A DNA stretch of 64,000 bases from Chloroflexota bacterium (GTDB lineage Bacteria > Chloroflexota > Anaerolineae > Anaerolineales > Villigracilaceae), in the NCBI GenBank assembly GCA_013388855.1, contig JACAEM010000017.1, forward strand, positions 1 through 64,000, read 5' to 3'. Below are positions 44,938 to 54,464 of the stretch, piece by piece. Below the pieces are notes generated by a model that did not search any database, was not told where the DNA came from, and saw only the letters and a list, made by a program, of their open reading frames with translations. The stretch's first letter is position 1; every line of letters begins with the position of its first letter. A program made the translations under genes and the position numbers.

Positions 44938-45267
44938 ATGAAAACCCCTGCCGGTAGCGAATGCCCCCACTTCTACGGTGACTATTTCCGCGGGCGGAAT
45001 GTGGAAGAATGCCGCCTGCTCAAAGCCGCGGGTCAGCGCTGGACTCCCGATTTGTGCAGAACCTGCCCGGTGCCCGGCATCGCGCGCGCGAATGCCTGCG
45101 AATTTTTGAAACTGAACGCGACGGTAGGAAGGCCGCTCATGGCTGTTTTTCAGCGACGCGTCCAAGTCACTGCCTATTGTGAAAAGTCAAAAAGGAATGT
45201 TCTTGAACCGCAAGTGGGTTGCGGGGAATGCCATGCCCTGCCGTTCAAGTTTGAAATAAAACCCTGA
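44938..45267 (+). CDS. Cysteine-rich protein of unknown function
   Basis: 109 aa with eight cysteines (9, 25, 40, 43, 54, 81, 95, 98), including CRTCP and CGECH pairs, enough to bind two metal sites or one [4Fe-4S] plus zinc. No signal peptide. CGECH is not CxxCH haem type in context (no export signal). I do not recognise the family. It lies between efp and the HAD-DinB gene, 31 nt ahead of the latter, possibly in one transcript. Confidence 0.75.
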   Translation: MKTPAGSECPHFYGDYFRGRNVEECRLLKAAGQRWTPDLCRTCPVPGIARANACEFLKLNATVGRPLMAVFQRRVQVTAYCEKSKRNVLEPQVGCGECHALPFKFEIKP

Positions 45268-45298
45268 AAATCCCATCCCGTTGAAAGCTGATCGATCT

Positions 45299-46486
45299 AT
45301 GCATCCTACATTGCTGTTTGATCTCGACGACACCCTGCTCGACACGAACATGGAGTCGTTCATCCCCGCCTATTTTCAGGCGCTTTCGAAGCATCTATTG
45401 GATCGAGTATCGCCTGATGCGATGTCCCGCGCGCTCGTGCATGGGACGAAATTAATGTATGAAAACAACGACTTCACACGCACCTTGCAAGAAGTCTTCG
45501 AAACGGATTTTTATCCAATGCTTGGCGTATCCAAGCAGGATATCATCGAAGCCATCGAAGATTTTTACGACACTATTTTCCCGAAGATCGGCGGAAAGAC
45601 ACGCCAGCGTCCGGAGGCCGCGCCATTGATCGACTGGGCGCTCTCACAGGGTTTTCGTGTGGCGATTGCAACCGACCCGCTGTTCCCGCGAAAGGCGACG
45701 TATCACCGGATGCGCTGGGCTGGGATAGACCCGGAAAAGGTCGAATTGACCTCCGCGTTCGAAGATTTTCATTTCACCAAAACATATCCAGCTTACTATG
45801 CCGAAGTCTTGGGAAGGTTGGGGTGGCCCGAGGGACCGGTGCTCATGGTGGGGAATGACGCCAACCGGGATCTGCTCCCCGCGCATCGGCTGGGGTTGAA
45901 GACCTATTTTGTCGACGGAGGATCCGCCTCCAGTCCCGGATTTGAAGCGGGGCGCGGTAAATTGGCTGATCTGCGCCCATGGCTTGAATCTGTTGACCTG
46001 TCCACGCTTGAGCCATCGTACAAGTCCTCTGATGCGGTAGTAGCAATCATGGCTTCCACTCCGGCGGTTTTACACAGCCTCACCTCATCCTTGACCGCGG
46101 CGCAATGGCGGCATGAGCCAAGGCATGATGATTGGGCGATGAATGAGATCACTTGCCACCTACGCGATACCGAACGGGAGATTCATCAATTGCAGTTGAA
46201 TTTGATGCTGGAAAGAGAGGATGCCTTTATCCCGCGACCTGACACGGGTGTTTGGGCAAGCGAGCGCGATTATTTGAATGAGGATGGACCGTCTGCACTA
46301 CGGGCATTTTTCGCGGCGCGAGCAGAGAGTCTCGCAAAATTGAATAATTTGCCATCCGAGGTCTGGTCCCGCAGAGCCCGGCATGCCATTTTCGGTCCGA
46401 CGAATTTCCTTGAGGTAATGGGGTTTCTCGCTGACCATGACCGGATGCACGTCCAGCAGGCTTGGAAGACATTAAAACAGTTTTAA
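45299..46486 (+). CDS. HAD-superfamily hydrolase fused to DinB-like domain
   Basis: 395 aa. Residues about 1-215 form a HAD hydrolase: motif I LLFDLDDTLLDTN (6-18), motif II AIATDP, motif IV MVGNDANRDLLPA. Residues about 240-395 form a DinB/YfiT-like four-helix domain with histidines in EITCHLRDTE and ADHDRMHVQQ that suit metal binding. The two families are usually separate proteins. Substrates unknown. Start at ATG 45299 rather than the TTG 18 nt upstream. Confidence 0.83.
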   Translation: MHPTLLFDLDDTLLDTNMESFIPAYFQALSKHLLDRVSPDAMSRALVHGTKLMYENNDFTRTLQEVFETDFYPMLGVSKQDIIEAIEDFYDTIFPKIGGKTRQRPEAAPLIDWALSQGFRVAIATDPLFPRKATYHRMRWAGIDPEKVELTSAFEDFHFTKTYPAYYAEVLGRLGWPEGPVLMVGNDANRDLLPAHRLGLKTYFVDGGSASSPGFEAGRGKLADLRPWLESVDLSTLEPSYKSSDAVVAIMASTPAVLHSLTSSLTAAQWRHEPRHDDWAMNEITCHLRDTEREIHQLQLNLMLEREDAFIPRPDTGVWASERDYLNEDGPSALRAFFAARAESLAKLNNLPSEVWSRRARHAIFGPTNFLEVMGFLADHDRMHVQQAWKTLKQF

Positions 46487-46587
46487 CTCTGACAGGCGCA
46501 GCGCGTCCAATCGTGGCAGGGTGTGTTATAACAGCCTAGAGCCTGCCCGGCGGGTGTTTGTTTGTACAGATTTAACGAGGAGATTTT

Positions 46588-47829
46588 ATGAGAAGAAGAG
46601 TAGTTGTCACAGGGATGGGGTGCATCAGCCCTGTGGGAAACAGTGTGAAGGATACATGGGAAGCCATATTATCCGGAAAATCAGGCGCGGGGTTGATCAC
46701 AGCATTCGATGCTTCCAAACATAAGACACGATTTGCAGCCGAGGTCAAGGAGTTCGACGCGGTATCGATATTTGGAGCGCGTGAAGCGCGCAAAATGGAT
46801 CGCTTCACGCAATTTGCGGCGGTTGCTGCACTGGAGGCGCTCGCCCAGGCGGAGTTGACCATCGATGAATCCAACCGGGATCGCGTCGGTGTTTTGATCG
46901 GTTCCGGCATTGGCGGCATTGGCACGATCATGGAGCAGGCGGAGGTGATGAGGGAACGAGGTGTTGATCGTGTCAGTCCGTTTCTCATTCCCATGATGAT
47001 CTCCGATAGCGCCGCTGGAATGCTGGCGATCCGTTTTGGCGCCCGCGGACCCAACATGGCGCTTGCGACTGCGTGCGCCTCCGGAAATAACGCAATCGGC
47101 GAAGCTGTGGAAATTGTCCGCCGCGGCTCGGCGGATGTGATGATTGCGGGCGCATCGGAAGCCAGTATCGTTGCCCTTGCCATGTCCGGGCTCAATGTGA
47201 TGGGCGCCCTGTCCACCCGTAACGATGACCCCCTTACGGCGTCGCGTCCATTCGATAAAGACCGTGACGGTTTTATGATGGGAGAAGGCGCTGGTGTCCT
47301 GATTTTGGAATCCCTCGAATATGCGCGGGAGCGTGGGGCCACTATCCTTGCTGAGATTACCGGCTACGGTACGACCGACGATGCGTATCATATTTCTGCG
47401 CCGGCGGAGAACGGTGCGGGCGCGGCGATCTCGATGAGACTGGCGTTACAAAACGCCGGGTTGGAAGTCGGAGATATTGAATACATCAATGCTCACGGGA
47501 CATCCACGCCATTGAACGATAAGAGCGAAACAGCTGCGATCAAAACGGTGTTCGGGGAGCAAGCGTACAAGATTCCTGTTTCATCGACAAAATCCATGAC
47601 GGGGCATTTGCTGGGCGCTTCTGGCGCGGTCGAGGCGATATTCACCATCCTGGCAATCCGCGATGGGATTCTGCCTCCGACCATAAATTACCAAACCCCG
47701 GACCCGTCATGTGACCTGGATTATGTCCCTAATCAGGCGCGCAAGGCTTCCCTGCGTCATGCCATGTCCAATTCGTTTGGCTTCGGCGGGCACAATGCCA
47801 CGCTGGTTATTAGTCGTTTTGAGGAATAG
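46588..47829 (+). CDS. fabF: Beta-ketoacyl-ACP synthase II
   Basis: 413 aa condensing enzyme of fatty acid elongation. Catalytic Cys163 in TACASGNNA, His in NAHGTSTPLND (about 303) and His in KSMTGHLLGASGA (about 338). AACGAGGAG precedes the start. Followed 47 nt later by fabH. A paralogue lies at 56974. Confidence 0.94.
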   Translation: MRRRVVVTGMGCISPVGNSVKDTWEAILSGKSGAGLITAFDASKHKTRFAAEVKEFDAVSIFGAREARKMDRFTQFAAVAALEALAQAELTIDESNRDRVGVLIGSGIGGIGTIMEQAEVMRERGVDRVSPFLIPMMISDSAAGMLAIRFGARGPNMALATACASGNNAIGEAVEIVRRGSADVMIAGASEASIVALAMSGLNVMGALSTRNDDPLTASRPFDKDRDGFMMGEGAGVLILESLEYARERGATILAEITGYGTTDDAYHISAPAENGAGAAISMRLALQNAGLEVGDIEYINAHGTSTPLNDKSETAAIKTVFGEQAYKIPVSSTKSMTGHLLGASGAVEAIFTILAIRDGILPPTINYQTPDPSCDLDYVPNQARKASLRHAMSNSFGFGGHNATLVISRFEE

Positions 47830-47876
47830 ATGGAACTGGCTTCACCGCGTCAAATGTGGTGATTGAGGAGTTGCTT

Positions 47877-48980
47877 ATGCCATATGCACACATCACAGGC
47901 TGGGGGATGGCAGTCCCTGAAGCAGTCTTGACAAACGACGATCTGTCGAAGATCGTGGATACAAATGACGCCTGGATCCGTGAACGGACAGGGATTCGCG
48001 AGCGGCGGGTAGCGCGCGAAAATGAATTTCCTTCCACCCTGGGTGTGGAGGCTTCCTTCAAGGCGTTGCAGGTGGCAAATGTCCGCCCGACAGATCTGGA
48101 CCTCATTATCTGTACTACTTCATCGCCGGAGTATATCTTCCCGGCTACAGCCTGTTTGATTCAGGATCAACTTGGCGCAACCAAGGCAGGGGCATTTGAC
48201 CTGCTTGCCGCCTGTACCGGTTTCATCTTTGCCATGAACATGGCGGCTCAGGCGATTCGAAGCGGCTCGATCAAAACTGCCCTGGTGGTTGGTTCGGAGA
48301 CTCTCTCGCGTTTCATCGACTGGAAGGATCGGACGACCTGCATCCTTTTCGGTGATGGCGCTGGAGCGTTTGTTTTGCAGGCAAGCGACAAGCCCGGCGG
48401 CGTCCTTTCTGCAGTGATGCATTCGGATGGTTCCGGGGGGGATTCGTTGTCGCTTCCGGGCGGAGGAAGCCGCTTTCCGGCGACTGAAGCGACTGTCCAT
48501 GAGGGGAAGCATTATATTCAAATGGATGGCAAGGAGGTCTTCCGTTTTGCCACACGCGTCATGGCTTCAGCGACGCAGGAAGCCGTGGACGCGGCGGGGC
48601 TGACCTTGGACCAGATCCGCTGGATCGTTCCGCATCAAGCCAATATCCGCATCATCGACGCGGCGGCGCGTGGTCTCAAATTGCCGATGGAGCGTTTCGT
48701 TGTCAATATCGACCGCTATGGAAACACCTCTACTGCATCCATTCCTATTGCAATGGTGGAGGCTGTGGAAAAAGGTCAAATTCAAGCAGGCGACAAGCTT
48801 GTGATGGTTGGATTTGGGGCTGGACTGACTTGGGGGGCGCTGGCCGCTGAGTGGACGGGACCCATTCCAAGTAAAGGACACATCCGCCCCGAGCAGTATC
48901 GCCTTTTTGGACGATTGCGCTCGTTGGTACGTCGCACCATCCGTTTTATCGAAGGGTTGTTGTATAGGCGCGAACTATAA
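47877..48980 (+). CDS. fabH: Beta-ketoacyl-ACP synthase III
   Basis: 367 aa initiator of fatty acid synthesis. Catalytic triad Cys113 (AACTGF), His in VPHQANIR and Asn in DRYGNTST. It carries about 40 extra C-terminal residues, arginine-rich, beyond the usual end near GLTWGALAAEW. GAGGAG precedes ATG 47877. Pairs with fabF upstream; other fab genes are not in the window. Confidence 0.93.
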   Translation: MPYAHITGWGMAVPEAVLTNDDLSKIVDTNDAWIRERTGIRERRVARENEFPSTLGVEASFKALQVANVRPTDLDLIICTTSSPEYIFPATACLIQDQLGATKAGAFDLLAACTGFIFAMNMAAQAIRSGSIKTALVVGSETLSRFIDWKDRTTCILFGDGAGAFVLQASDKPGGVLSAVMHSDGSGGDSLSLPGGGSRFPATEATVHEGKHYIQMDGKEVFRFATRVMASATQEAVDAAGLTLDQIRWIVPHQANIRIIDAAARGLKLPMERFVVNIDRYGNTSTASIPIAMVEAVEKGQIQAGDKLVMVGFGAGLTWGALAAEWTGPIPSKGHIRPEQYRLFGRLRSLVRRTIRFIEGLLYRREL

Positions 48981-49044
48981 TTATAATGGTATATTAATCC
49001 TGATTGTGGTACGATAAGTGTGAAATTCATCAAAGGAGTGTAAG

Positions 49045-49239
49045 ATGCTTGGTTTACCACGTGGCGCTGAATGGATCATCATCCTTGTGATTATATTGCT
49101 TCTCTTTGGCCCGGGTCGTATTGGGAAACTTGCCGGGGAAGTTGGCAAGAGTATCAAGGCATTTCGTGATGGTTTGGGCGGCGATAAACGTCAGGATGAT
49201 CAGTCGACAGACTCAAACGGCAATATCGAACCGAAATAG
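49045..49239 (+). CDS. tatA: Sec-independent translocase protein TatA/TatE family
   Basis: 64 aa: one transmembrane helix (about 9-22, EWIIILVIILLLFGPG) followed by the amphipathic helix KLAGEVGKSIKAFRDGL and a polar tail. TatA proteins form the pore for folded exports. No tatC is in the window. AAAGGAGTG precedes the start; a perfect palindromic terminator follows. Confidence 0.88.
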   Translation: MLGLPRGAEWIIILVIILLLFGPGRIGKLAGEVGKSIKAFRDGLGGDKRQDDQSTDSNGNIEPK

Positions 49240-49242
49240 AAA

Positions 49243-49270
49243 AAAAGGCTCTCAGATCTGAGAGCCTTTT
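49243..49270. terminator. Bidirectional terminator between tatA and mgtC-like gene
   Basis: Perfect palindrome GGCTCTCAGA/TCTGAGAGCC (49247-49266) flanked by A run and T run, so usable for both convergent genes. Confidence 0.92.
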
Positions 49271-49289
49271 CCTTTCCCTGGGGGACAAT

Positions 49290-49931
49290 CTAGTATGTCA
49301 TTTCCTTAATGTCCCTGTCTTCGAGCATCTTTCTTATGACTGTATCATGTCCCCTGACGGGGCCGATAACGCGCCATGTTCCGGTGATTGTGTCTCCCGA
49401 TTTTGTCTCATGGTGGTCGAGGATATGCATGGAATTCTCCTCGAAAGCCTTTTGTACTTCTGCGACCTTTTCCGCCTTGTCAATGCCAACCGCGATCTTG
49501 TAGATACGCGCCTCACGGATGCGATCGATCCGTTCCTCGAAATGCGGGAACACCAGAAGAACCACAATGACGACAAGCGTGGCGATGGAAACAAAAACCA
49601 GTTCTCCCGCGCCGATGCCCATGCCGAGCGCGGCGGAAAGCCAAATCGTCGCAGCGGTTGTCATACCGGCGATGCGCCCGCCTTCGCGGATGATCGCCCC
49701 CGCGCCCAGAAAGCCGATGCCAGTCACAATATTTGCGGCAATACGTGTCTGCGTGAAGCCAGGGTCCATGTTCAACGAGAAGATGGTAAATAGCGTAGAG
49801 CCAACGGTGATAAGGATGATTGTGCGGAAGCCCGCGGCTTTGTCCTGAAACTCCCGTTCAACACCGATGATGCCGCCAATCAAGACAGCCATGCCAAGTT
49901 TGATAAGCTTTTCGACAAGAATTGGATCCAT
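49290..49931 (-). CDS. MgtC/SapB-family membrane protein
   Basis: 213 aa. Four to five N-terminal hydrophobic segments include the family motifs GGIIGVEREFQDKAAGFRT and GIGFLGAGAI; a C-terminal cytosolic ACT-like domain (about 140-213) follows. MgtC proteins modulate magnesium and phosphate homeostasis or F-ATPase activity; the precise role here is unknown. Convergent with tatA. Confidence 0.9.
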   Translation of the reverse strand: MDPILVEKLIKLGMAVLIGGIIGVEREFQDKAAGFRTIILITVGSTLFTIFSLNMDPGFTQTRIAANIVTGIGFLGAGAIIREGGRIAGMTTAATIWLSAALGMGIGAGELVFVSIATLVVIVVLLVFPHFEERIDRIREARIYKIAVGIDKAEKVAEVQKAFEENSMHILDHHETKSGDTITGTWRVIGPVRGHDTVIRKMLEDRDIKEMTY

Positions 49932-49954
49932 GCTTCAATTTTACAACAACTCCT

Positions 49955-50143
49955 TCAATTTCGAAATTGTTGCGGCAGGGTATTTGCGCGCGAATCCCTT
50001 GCGCCCATTTCGCTCCGACTGGTCTCGGCACAGGCGTACGTCACCGCGGCCTGTTTCGTATTCTCCACAGCGAAATCCGCCGCTGACAGTTTGCGCGCGA
50101 ACGCAATGGGGCATTGGACCGACATTCCTACGGTCAGCTTCAA
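49955..50143 (-). pseudogene. Possible remnant of a YyaL/DUF255-type gene 3-prime end
   Basis: An open stretch of 62 codons in the otherwise empty gap 49932-50229. Its reading contains PIAFARKLSAADFAVENT, similar to [18 protein letters not shown] in the C-terminal part of the neighbouring gene on the same strand (about residue 600), but the rest of a 690-residue protein is absent. It is best explained as a decayed partial duplication. Similarity is short, so moderate doubt remains. Confidence 0.4.
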
Positions 50144-50229
50144 GAGGGTCTCACAAGTCAGCGCAATCCCCGAGGGGTATTATCCTGAACTTCTTTGGGG
50201 CAAAGCAACGCGAATAACCGAATAATCGG

Positions 50230-52314
50230 TCAATTTGACGGGGATAGCCCCGAAGAAGCGGGCTTTGAGGCATATATTCCCGCCAGTTGAGACTCCATCT
50301 CAGTTGGCGAATTGACCGGCTGTAAACAAACAAATCCTTGACATACAAACGCTGTTGGAAGATCATTCAATAAAGGTCTATTCTTCAGCAAGGCTGGTGT
50401 ACCCGGCTCCGGTGGGTAATTGGAAATCGCTGTTACCTGTCGGGCCCGGAATGTTTTCCAGAGGGTGTTCAATAATTCTTTGGTTTCGGGGCGCTGTGAG
50501 CCGCCGATAATTGCCACCTCACAAGTCGGGCCGACGGCAAAGTCAGCCGCGCACAACCATTGTGCAAAGGCTGTTGGATAACGCAGCATGACTCCATATA
50601 CTGATGAAAGCATCTCCTCGGCAAGGTCTCGCCATGCCGGGCGGTCTCCATACGCTGCCAGCTCGAGTAGGGCAGTAGCGGCGAGTGCATTCCCAGATGG
50701 GGTGGCATTGTCCTGAATATCTTTCGGTCGCACCAGTAGGGCTTCATGATCATCGCGGGTATCGAAGAAGCCGCCGTTGGGATCAACGAAGTGTTCGACC
50801 ATTTCGTCTGCGAGTTTTAAAGCCGAAAGATACCATTCCTTATTCGGATCGGATTGATATAACGCCAAAAGCGCCAAGATCAGACCGGCATAATCCTCCA
50901 GATAGGCATTGTGCTTTGCCTGTCCCTCCCGCCAGGATCGGTGCAGACGATCATCTACATAAAGATTACTCAACAAGAATCGTGCGTTTCGAATGGCAAC
51001 CTGTAGATAATCCTGCCTGTTCAGATAACGACCAGCCTCTGCGAATGCTTTGAGCATTAGGGAGTTCCACATCACCAGCACTTTATCATCGGTGGCAGGG
51101 CGAATGCGTGAATTTCTTGCTTCTAAAAGTTTTGCGTGACATTTGGACAATTTCTGGCGAATCTCTTCTGGCTCCATTTTGAAGCGGGCTGCGAGTGTGG
51201 AATCATCCAAAACGCGTTGCAGGATTGTTTTACCTTCCCAGTTGCCTGATGGGGTAACGCCATAGGCGGTCTTGAAAAAATCAAAGTCTGAACCGAGAGC
51301 TCCCTCAAGTTCGCCTTGTATCCAAACGTAGAATTTTCCTTCTTCGCCTTCTGAGTCTGCATCCAGACTACTAAAAAATCCACCTTCTGAATGAGTCAAT
51401 TCGCGCAGGACAAAATCCAGTGTCTCCTCGCAAATCCTACGATAGTCGGGGTTGCCAGTGACCAAATACCCGTGTAGATAAACCAGGGCTAATTGGGCGT
51501 TATCATATGTCATTTTTTCAAAGTGAGGCGTTCTCCAAAAATTATCGACGCTATAACGGGAAAAACCACCGCCAACGACATCATACATTCCGCCACGCGA
51601 CATTGCACTCAATCCATGGGTGACAGCCTTGATTGTTTTTTCGCGTTGAGGCGTATTGGTGGTTGCTTGGCGTAAAAGAAATTCAATAGTCATGGGTTGT
51701 GGAAACTTCGGCGCAGCGCCCCAACCTCCATACCCCCAATCGTAGGAATCAAGCAGGTTCTTTATAGCTGCTTCGAGAGCTTCGTTGGTTATTTCATTTC
51801 TGTTCTCGGGCTTGTGTATGGGCGGACGAATATGTTCGAGTACTTGATTTCCAACTCGCATCACTTCCTGAATATCTTCTTGCCATGCTTTGGCAATGCC
51901 GCTTAAGATTTCTTTGAAGGGCGGCATGTTGTAGCGGCGAATGGGCGGAAAGTATGTGCCGGCAAAAAAAGGACGCAGGTCGGGAGTGAGAAAGACAGAC
52001 ATGGGCCAGCCGCCAGAGCCGGTCATGGCGACGGTGGCTTGCATATAAATCGAATCAATATCAGGTCGTTCTTCCCGATCCACCTTAATGTTGATGAAAT
52101 GCTTGTTCATAAGGGATGCGGTTTCGGGATCCTCGAAAGATTCGCGCTCCATAACGTGGCACCAGTGGCATGCCGCGTACCCGATGCTCAGGAAAATGGG
52201 CTTGTTCTCCGTACGGGCTTTGGTCAGGGCCTCTTCGCCCCACGGATACCAATCAACGGGGTTGTGGGCGTGCTGGAGCAGATAGGGGGAGGTGGATGTG
52301 GAGAGTTTGTTCAT
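50230..52314 (-). CDS. Thioredoxin-domain protein of the YyaL/DUF255 (spermatogenesis-associated 20) family
   Basis: 694 aa. An N-terminal thioredoxin-like domain contains [17 protein letters not shown] (about 47-63), the DUF255 hallmark, and a long (alpha/alpha)-toroid glycosidase-like domain follows (about 170-600). The biochemical role is not established, although the family is universal. Complete length. The short fragment just downstream is related to its C-terminal part. Confidence 0.9.
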   Translation of the reverse strand: MNKLSTSTSPYLLQHAHNPVDWYPWGEEALTKARTENKPIFLSIGYAACHWCHVMERESFEDPETASLMNKHFINIKVDREERPDIDSIYMQATVAMTGSGGWPMSVFLTPDLRPFFAGTYFPPIRRYNMPPFKEILSGIAKAWQEDIQEVMRVGNQVLEHIRPPIHKPENRNEITNEALEAAIKNLLDSYDWGYGGWGAAPKFPQPMTIEFLLRQATTNTPQREKTIKAVTHGLSAMSRGGMYDVVGGGFSRYSVDNFWRTPHFEKMTYDNAQLALVYLHGYLVTGNPDYRRICEETLDFVLRELTHSEGGFFSSLDADSEGEEGKFYVWIQGELEGALGSDFDFFKTAYGVTPSGNWEGKTILQRVLDDSTLAARFKMEPEEIRQKLSKCHAKLLEARNSRIRPATDDKVLVMWNSLMLKAFAEAGRYLNRQDYLQVAIRNARFLLSNLYVDDRLHRSWREGQAKHNAYLEDYAGLILALLALYQSDPNKEWYLSALKLADEMVEHFVDPNGGFFDTRDDHEALLVRPKDIQDNATPSGNALAATALLELAAYGDRPAWRDLAEEMLSSVYGVMLRYPTAFAQWLCAADFAVGPTCEVAIIGGSQRPETKELLNTLWKTFRARQVTAISNYPPEPGTPALLKNRPLLNDLPTAFVCQGFVCLQPVNSPTEMESQLAGIYASKPASSGLSPSN

Positions 52315-52344
52315 GTGGATTGGATGATTGTATCCTTGTTTTGC

Positions 52345-54075
52345 TTACCTGATTTCGACCCTCTGCCACTTTCTGACAGAATTGACCAAAAAGACCTTGG
52401 TACAGCGCTGCAACTCTCCCACTTGGACGGTTCTTTCCTCCACCTGAGCCGTTTCCAGCAAGTGCGAACGGAAGGTGCCGGGAAGTAAACCACAGGAAAC
52501 AGGCGGCGTGAAGAGGTTTCCGTCCATTTCGACGACAAGGTTGCCGATGGTGAATTCGGTCAGTTCACCGCGTTCATTGAAGAGAAGGACATCATCGCAA
52601 TCGGGATAAAACTTCTTTGCGGTTTCATAGACAAACCGATGGGTTGTTTTGTGAAAGAGAAAAATATCATTTGAATTTACGGGTGTATTTGCAAGGCAGA
52701 TACGCAATGGTCTGTCTTCAGCTTGAAATGGTTTGTTTTCAATGGTAATGTCTCCCTGCTGTCCTGCAAGCAAACGTATCCGCTGTGGAAATTTGAAACT
52801 GCTTCCGGTACGATTAAGTTTTTCTTCAACCTTTTCCTTGGAAACAAAAAAATCAAAATAATCTGCGGAAGCCAGCAGCCGCTCAATATGTTTCTCGCGC
52901 AAGAAAAAGCCCTCTTCTGGGGTCCACAGCATAGTTTCGAGCAGAGAAAAGCGCGGGGTTTCTTCTGTCAGCACGCGAGCTTTGAGCAGGGCCTCAGCGT
53001 ATTCGTCTATGCTGGTCGAATCCCAAATGACGCCGCCGCCGACGCCGTATTCCGCAGACCGGGATTCGCGGTTGATCAGCGCGGTGCGAATGGCTACATT
53101 GAACGTCGCTTTGCGATTGGGTTCGATGTAACCGATACTTCCAGTGTAAATTTTGCGCGGTGAGATTTCCAATTCGGAGATGATCTTCGTCGTGCTGACT
53201 TTTGGCGCACCGGTGATGGACGCACATGGGAAAAGTGCGGTGAATATCTGCCCCAGTGACGCGCCTGTTTGCGCAGTGATGGTAGATGTCATCTGCCAAA
53301 GGGTGGGATATTTCTCAATGGTGAACAATTCGGGGACGCTCACGCTTCCTGTTTTGGCGATTCGTCCCAGGTCGTTGCGGATCATATCTACAATCATGAC
53401 ATTCTCGGCGCGATTCTTTTCCGAGTTTCTTAACCATTGGGCTTGTTCCCGATCTTCGAGCGGTGTCCGCCCGCGTCTGACGGTTCCTTTCATGGGTCTG
53501 CCGATGATGGTGTCGCCTTCAAGGCGGAAAAACAATTCGGGTGAGGCGGATGCAATCACATATCGTCCGGTGTCGACGTACGCGGCGTGGTCGCTTTGGC
53601 CCTGCGTGATGTGGAGAAAGAAATTCCATGGATCGGTGTGAAACTCCGCTTGCAGGAGCATTGTGTAATTGACCTGATATGTCTGCCCTTCGGCAATGCG
53701 ACTTTTGATCTGCTCGATGGCGGCATTATACGTATCGCGATCCGTGAGGGGGAGCCAGTTCAGGGTTGGTTTAACGGAATCAGGCTTCGGCTTGGATATG
53801 AGGCGGGGCGAAGGGTAGAGTCCGAACCAGAGATAGGGGAATCCGGTCACTAGCTTTGTAGTGTGTGCGGGATCAAACGCCGGCGCGGCTTCATAGCTGA
53901 TGAATCCCGCCGCATGCCAGCCATTTTTCTCGACCTGATCTTCGATCTCGCGCAGGGCGGGAAGGACCTCACTCAAAGTATGAGCGACAATCAGCCGTTG
54001 CGGATTGGTGAAATAAAGCCAGTCGTTTTCACGCTTAAGAAAGACTTCATTGATTTGTGGTTTAATGGTGTACAT
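52345..54075 (-). CDS. Aminodeoxychorismate synthase component I fused to aminodeoxychorismate lyase (PabBC)
   Basis: 576 aa. The N-terminal chorismate-binding domain (about 100-355) has GRPMKGTVRRG with the PabB-type lysine and EKNRAENVMIVDMIRNDLGR. The C-terminal class IV aminotransferase-like domain (about 370-570) has NERGELTEFTIGNLVVE and VSCGLLPGTFR. Together they make 4-aminobenzoate for folate. Start taken at ATG 54075; an in-frame ATG at 54135 is possible. No Shine-Dalgarno is seen at either start. Its start codon overlaps that of the divergent vanZ-like gene. Confidence 0.9.
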   Translation of the reverse strand: MYTIKPQINEVFLKRENDWLYFTNPQRLIVAHTLSEVLPALREIEDQVEKNGWHAAGFISYEAAPAFDPAHTTKLVTGFPYLWFGLYPSPRLISKPKPDSVKPTLNWLPLTDRDTYNAAIEQIKSRIAEGQTYQVNYTMLLQAEFHTDPWNFFLHITQGQSDHAAYVDTGRYVIASASPELFFRLEGDTIIGRPMKGTVRRGRTPLEDREQAQWLRNSEKNRAENVMIVDMIRNDLGRIAKTGSVSVPELFTIEKYPTLWQMTSTITAQTGASLGQIFTALFPCASITGAPKVSTTKIISELEISPRKIYTGSIGYIEPNRKATFNVAIRTALINRESRSAEYGVGGGVIWDSTSIDEYAEALLKARVLTEETPRFSLLETMLWTPEEGFFLREKHIERLLASADYFDFFVSKEKVEEKLNRTGSSFKFPQRIRLLAGQQGDITIENKPFQAEDRPLRICLANTPVNSNDIFLFHKTTHRFVYETAKKFYPDCDDVLLFNERGELTEFTIGNLVVEMDGNLFTPPVSCGLLPGTFRSHLLETAQVEERTVQVGELQRCTKVFLVNSVRKWQRVEIR

Positions 54076-54460
54076 GTCCAATTTGACGCGAATTGTACTT
54101 CGTTGGATCCCCGCTTTGGCGGTTATGCTCGTCATCTTTTATTTTTCCGCGCAGCCCTCGTTTGTTTTGCCAGATTTCGGGTGGGCGGATTATCTTGTGA
54201 AAAAGGGCGGGCATATGGTCGGTTACGGTCTGCTTGCGCTCGCGTTTTGGCATGCCCTCGAGTGGAAAAGCGACCGGCGCTGGCTGGCATGGCTTCTGAC
54301 GGTGTTGTACGCGGTGACCGATGAGATCCACCAGGCATACGTGCCTGGGCGTAACCCGTCTGTTTGGGATGTGGTGATCTTTGATAACTTGGGGGCGTTG
54401 ATTTCGTTGTTGGCTTCGGGAGCCCTTATCCAACAAAAACGACCAGACAAAAAAGCCTGA
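54074..54460 (+). CDS. VanZ-like membrane protein
   Basis: 128 aa with three to four hydrophobic segments; motifs FYFSAQPS, HMVGYGLLALAFW and DEIHQAYVPGRNPSVWDVVIDN-like residues belong to the VanZ family. Function in most bacteria is unknown; VanZ confers low teicoplanin resistance in enterococci. It ends 5 nt from the convergent scpA stop codon. Start at ATG 54074 overlaps the opposite-strand pabBC start. Confidence 0.85.
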   Translation: MSNLTRIVLRWIPALAVMLVIFYFSAQPSFVLPDFGWADYLVKKGGHMVGYGLLALAFWHALEWKSDRRWLAWLLTVLYAVTDEIHQAYVPGRNPSVWDVVIFDNLGALISLLASGALIQQKRPDKKA

Positions 54461-54464
54461 TTGT

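Noticed and set aside
44938-45267. Multiheme cytochrome because of CGECH
   Set aside because: No signal peptide, only one CxxCH, and cysteine spacing fits a metal site better.
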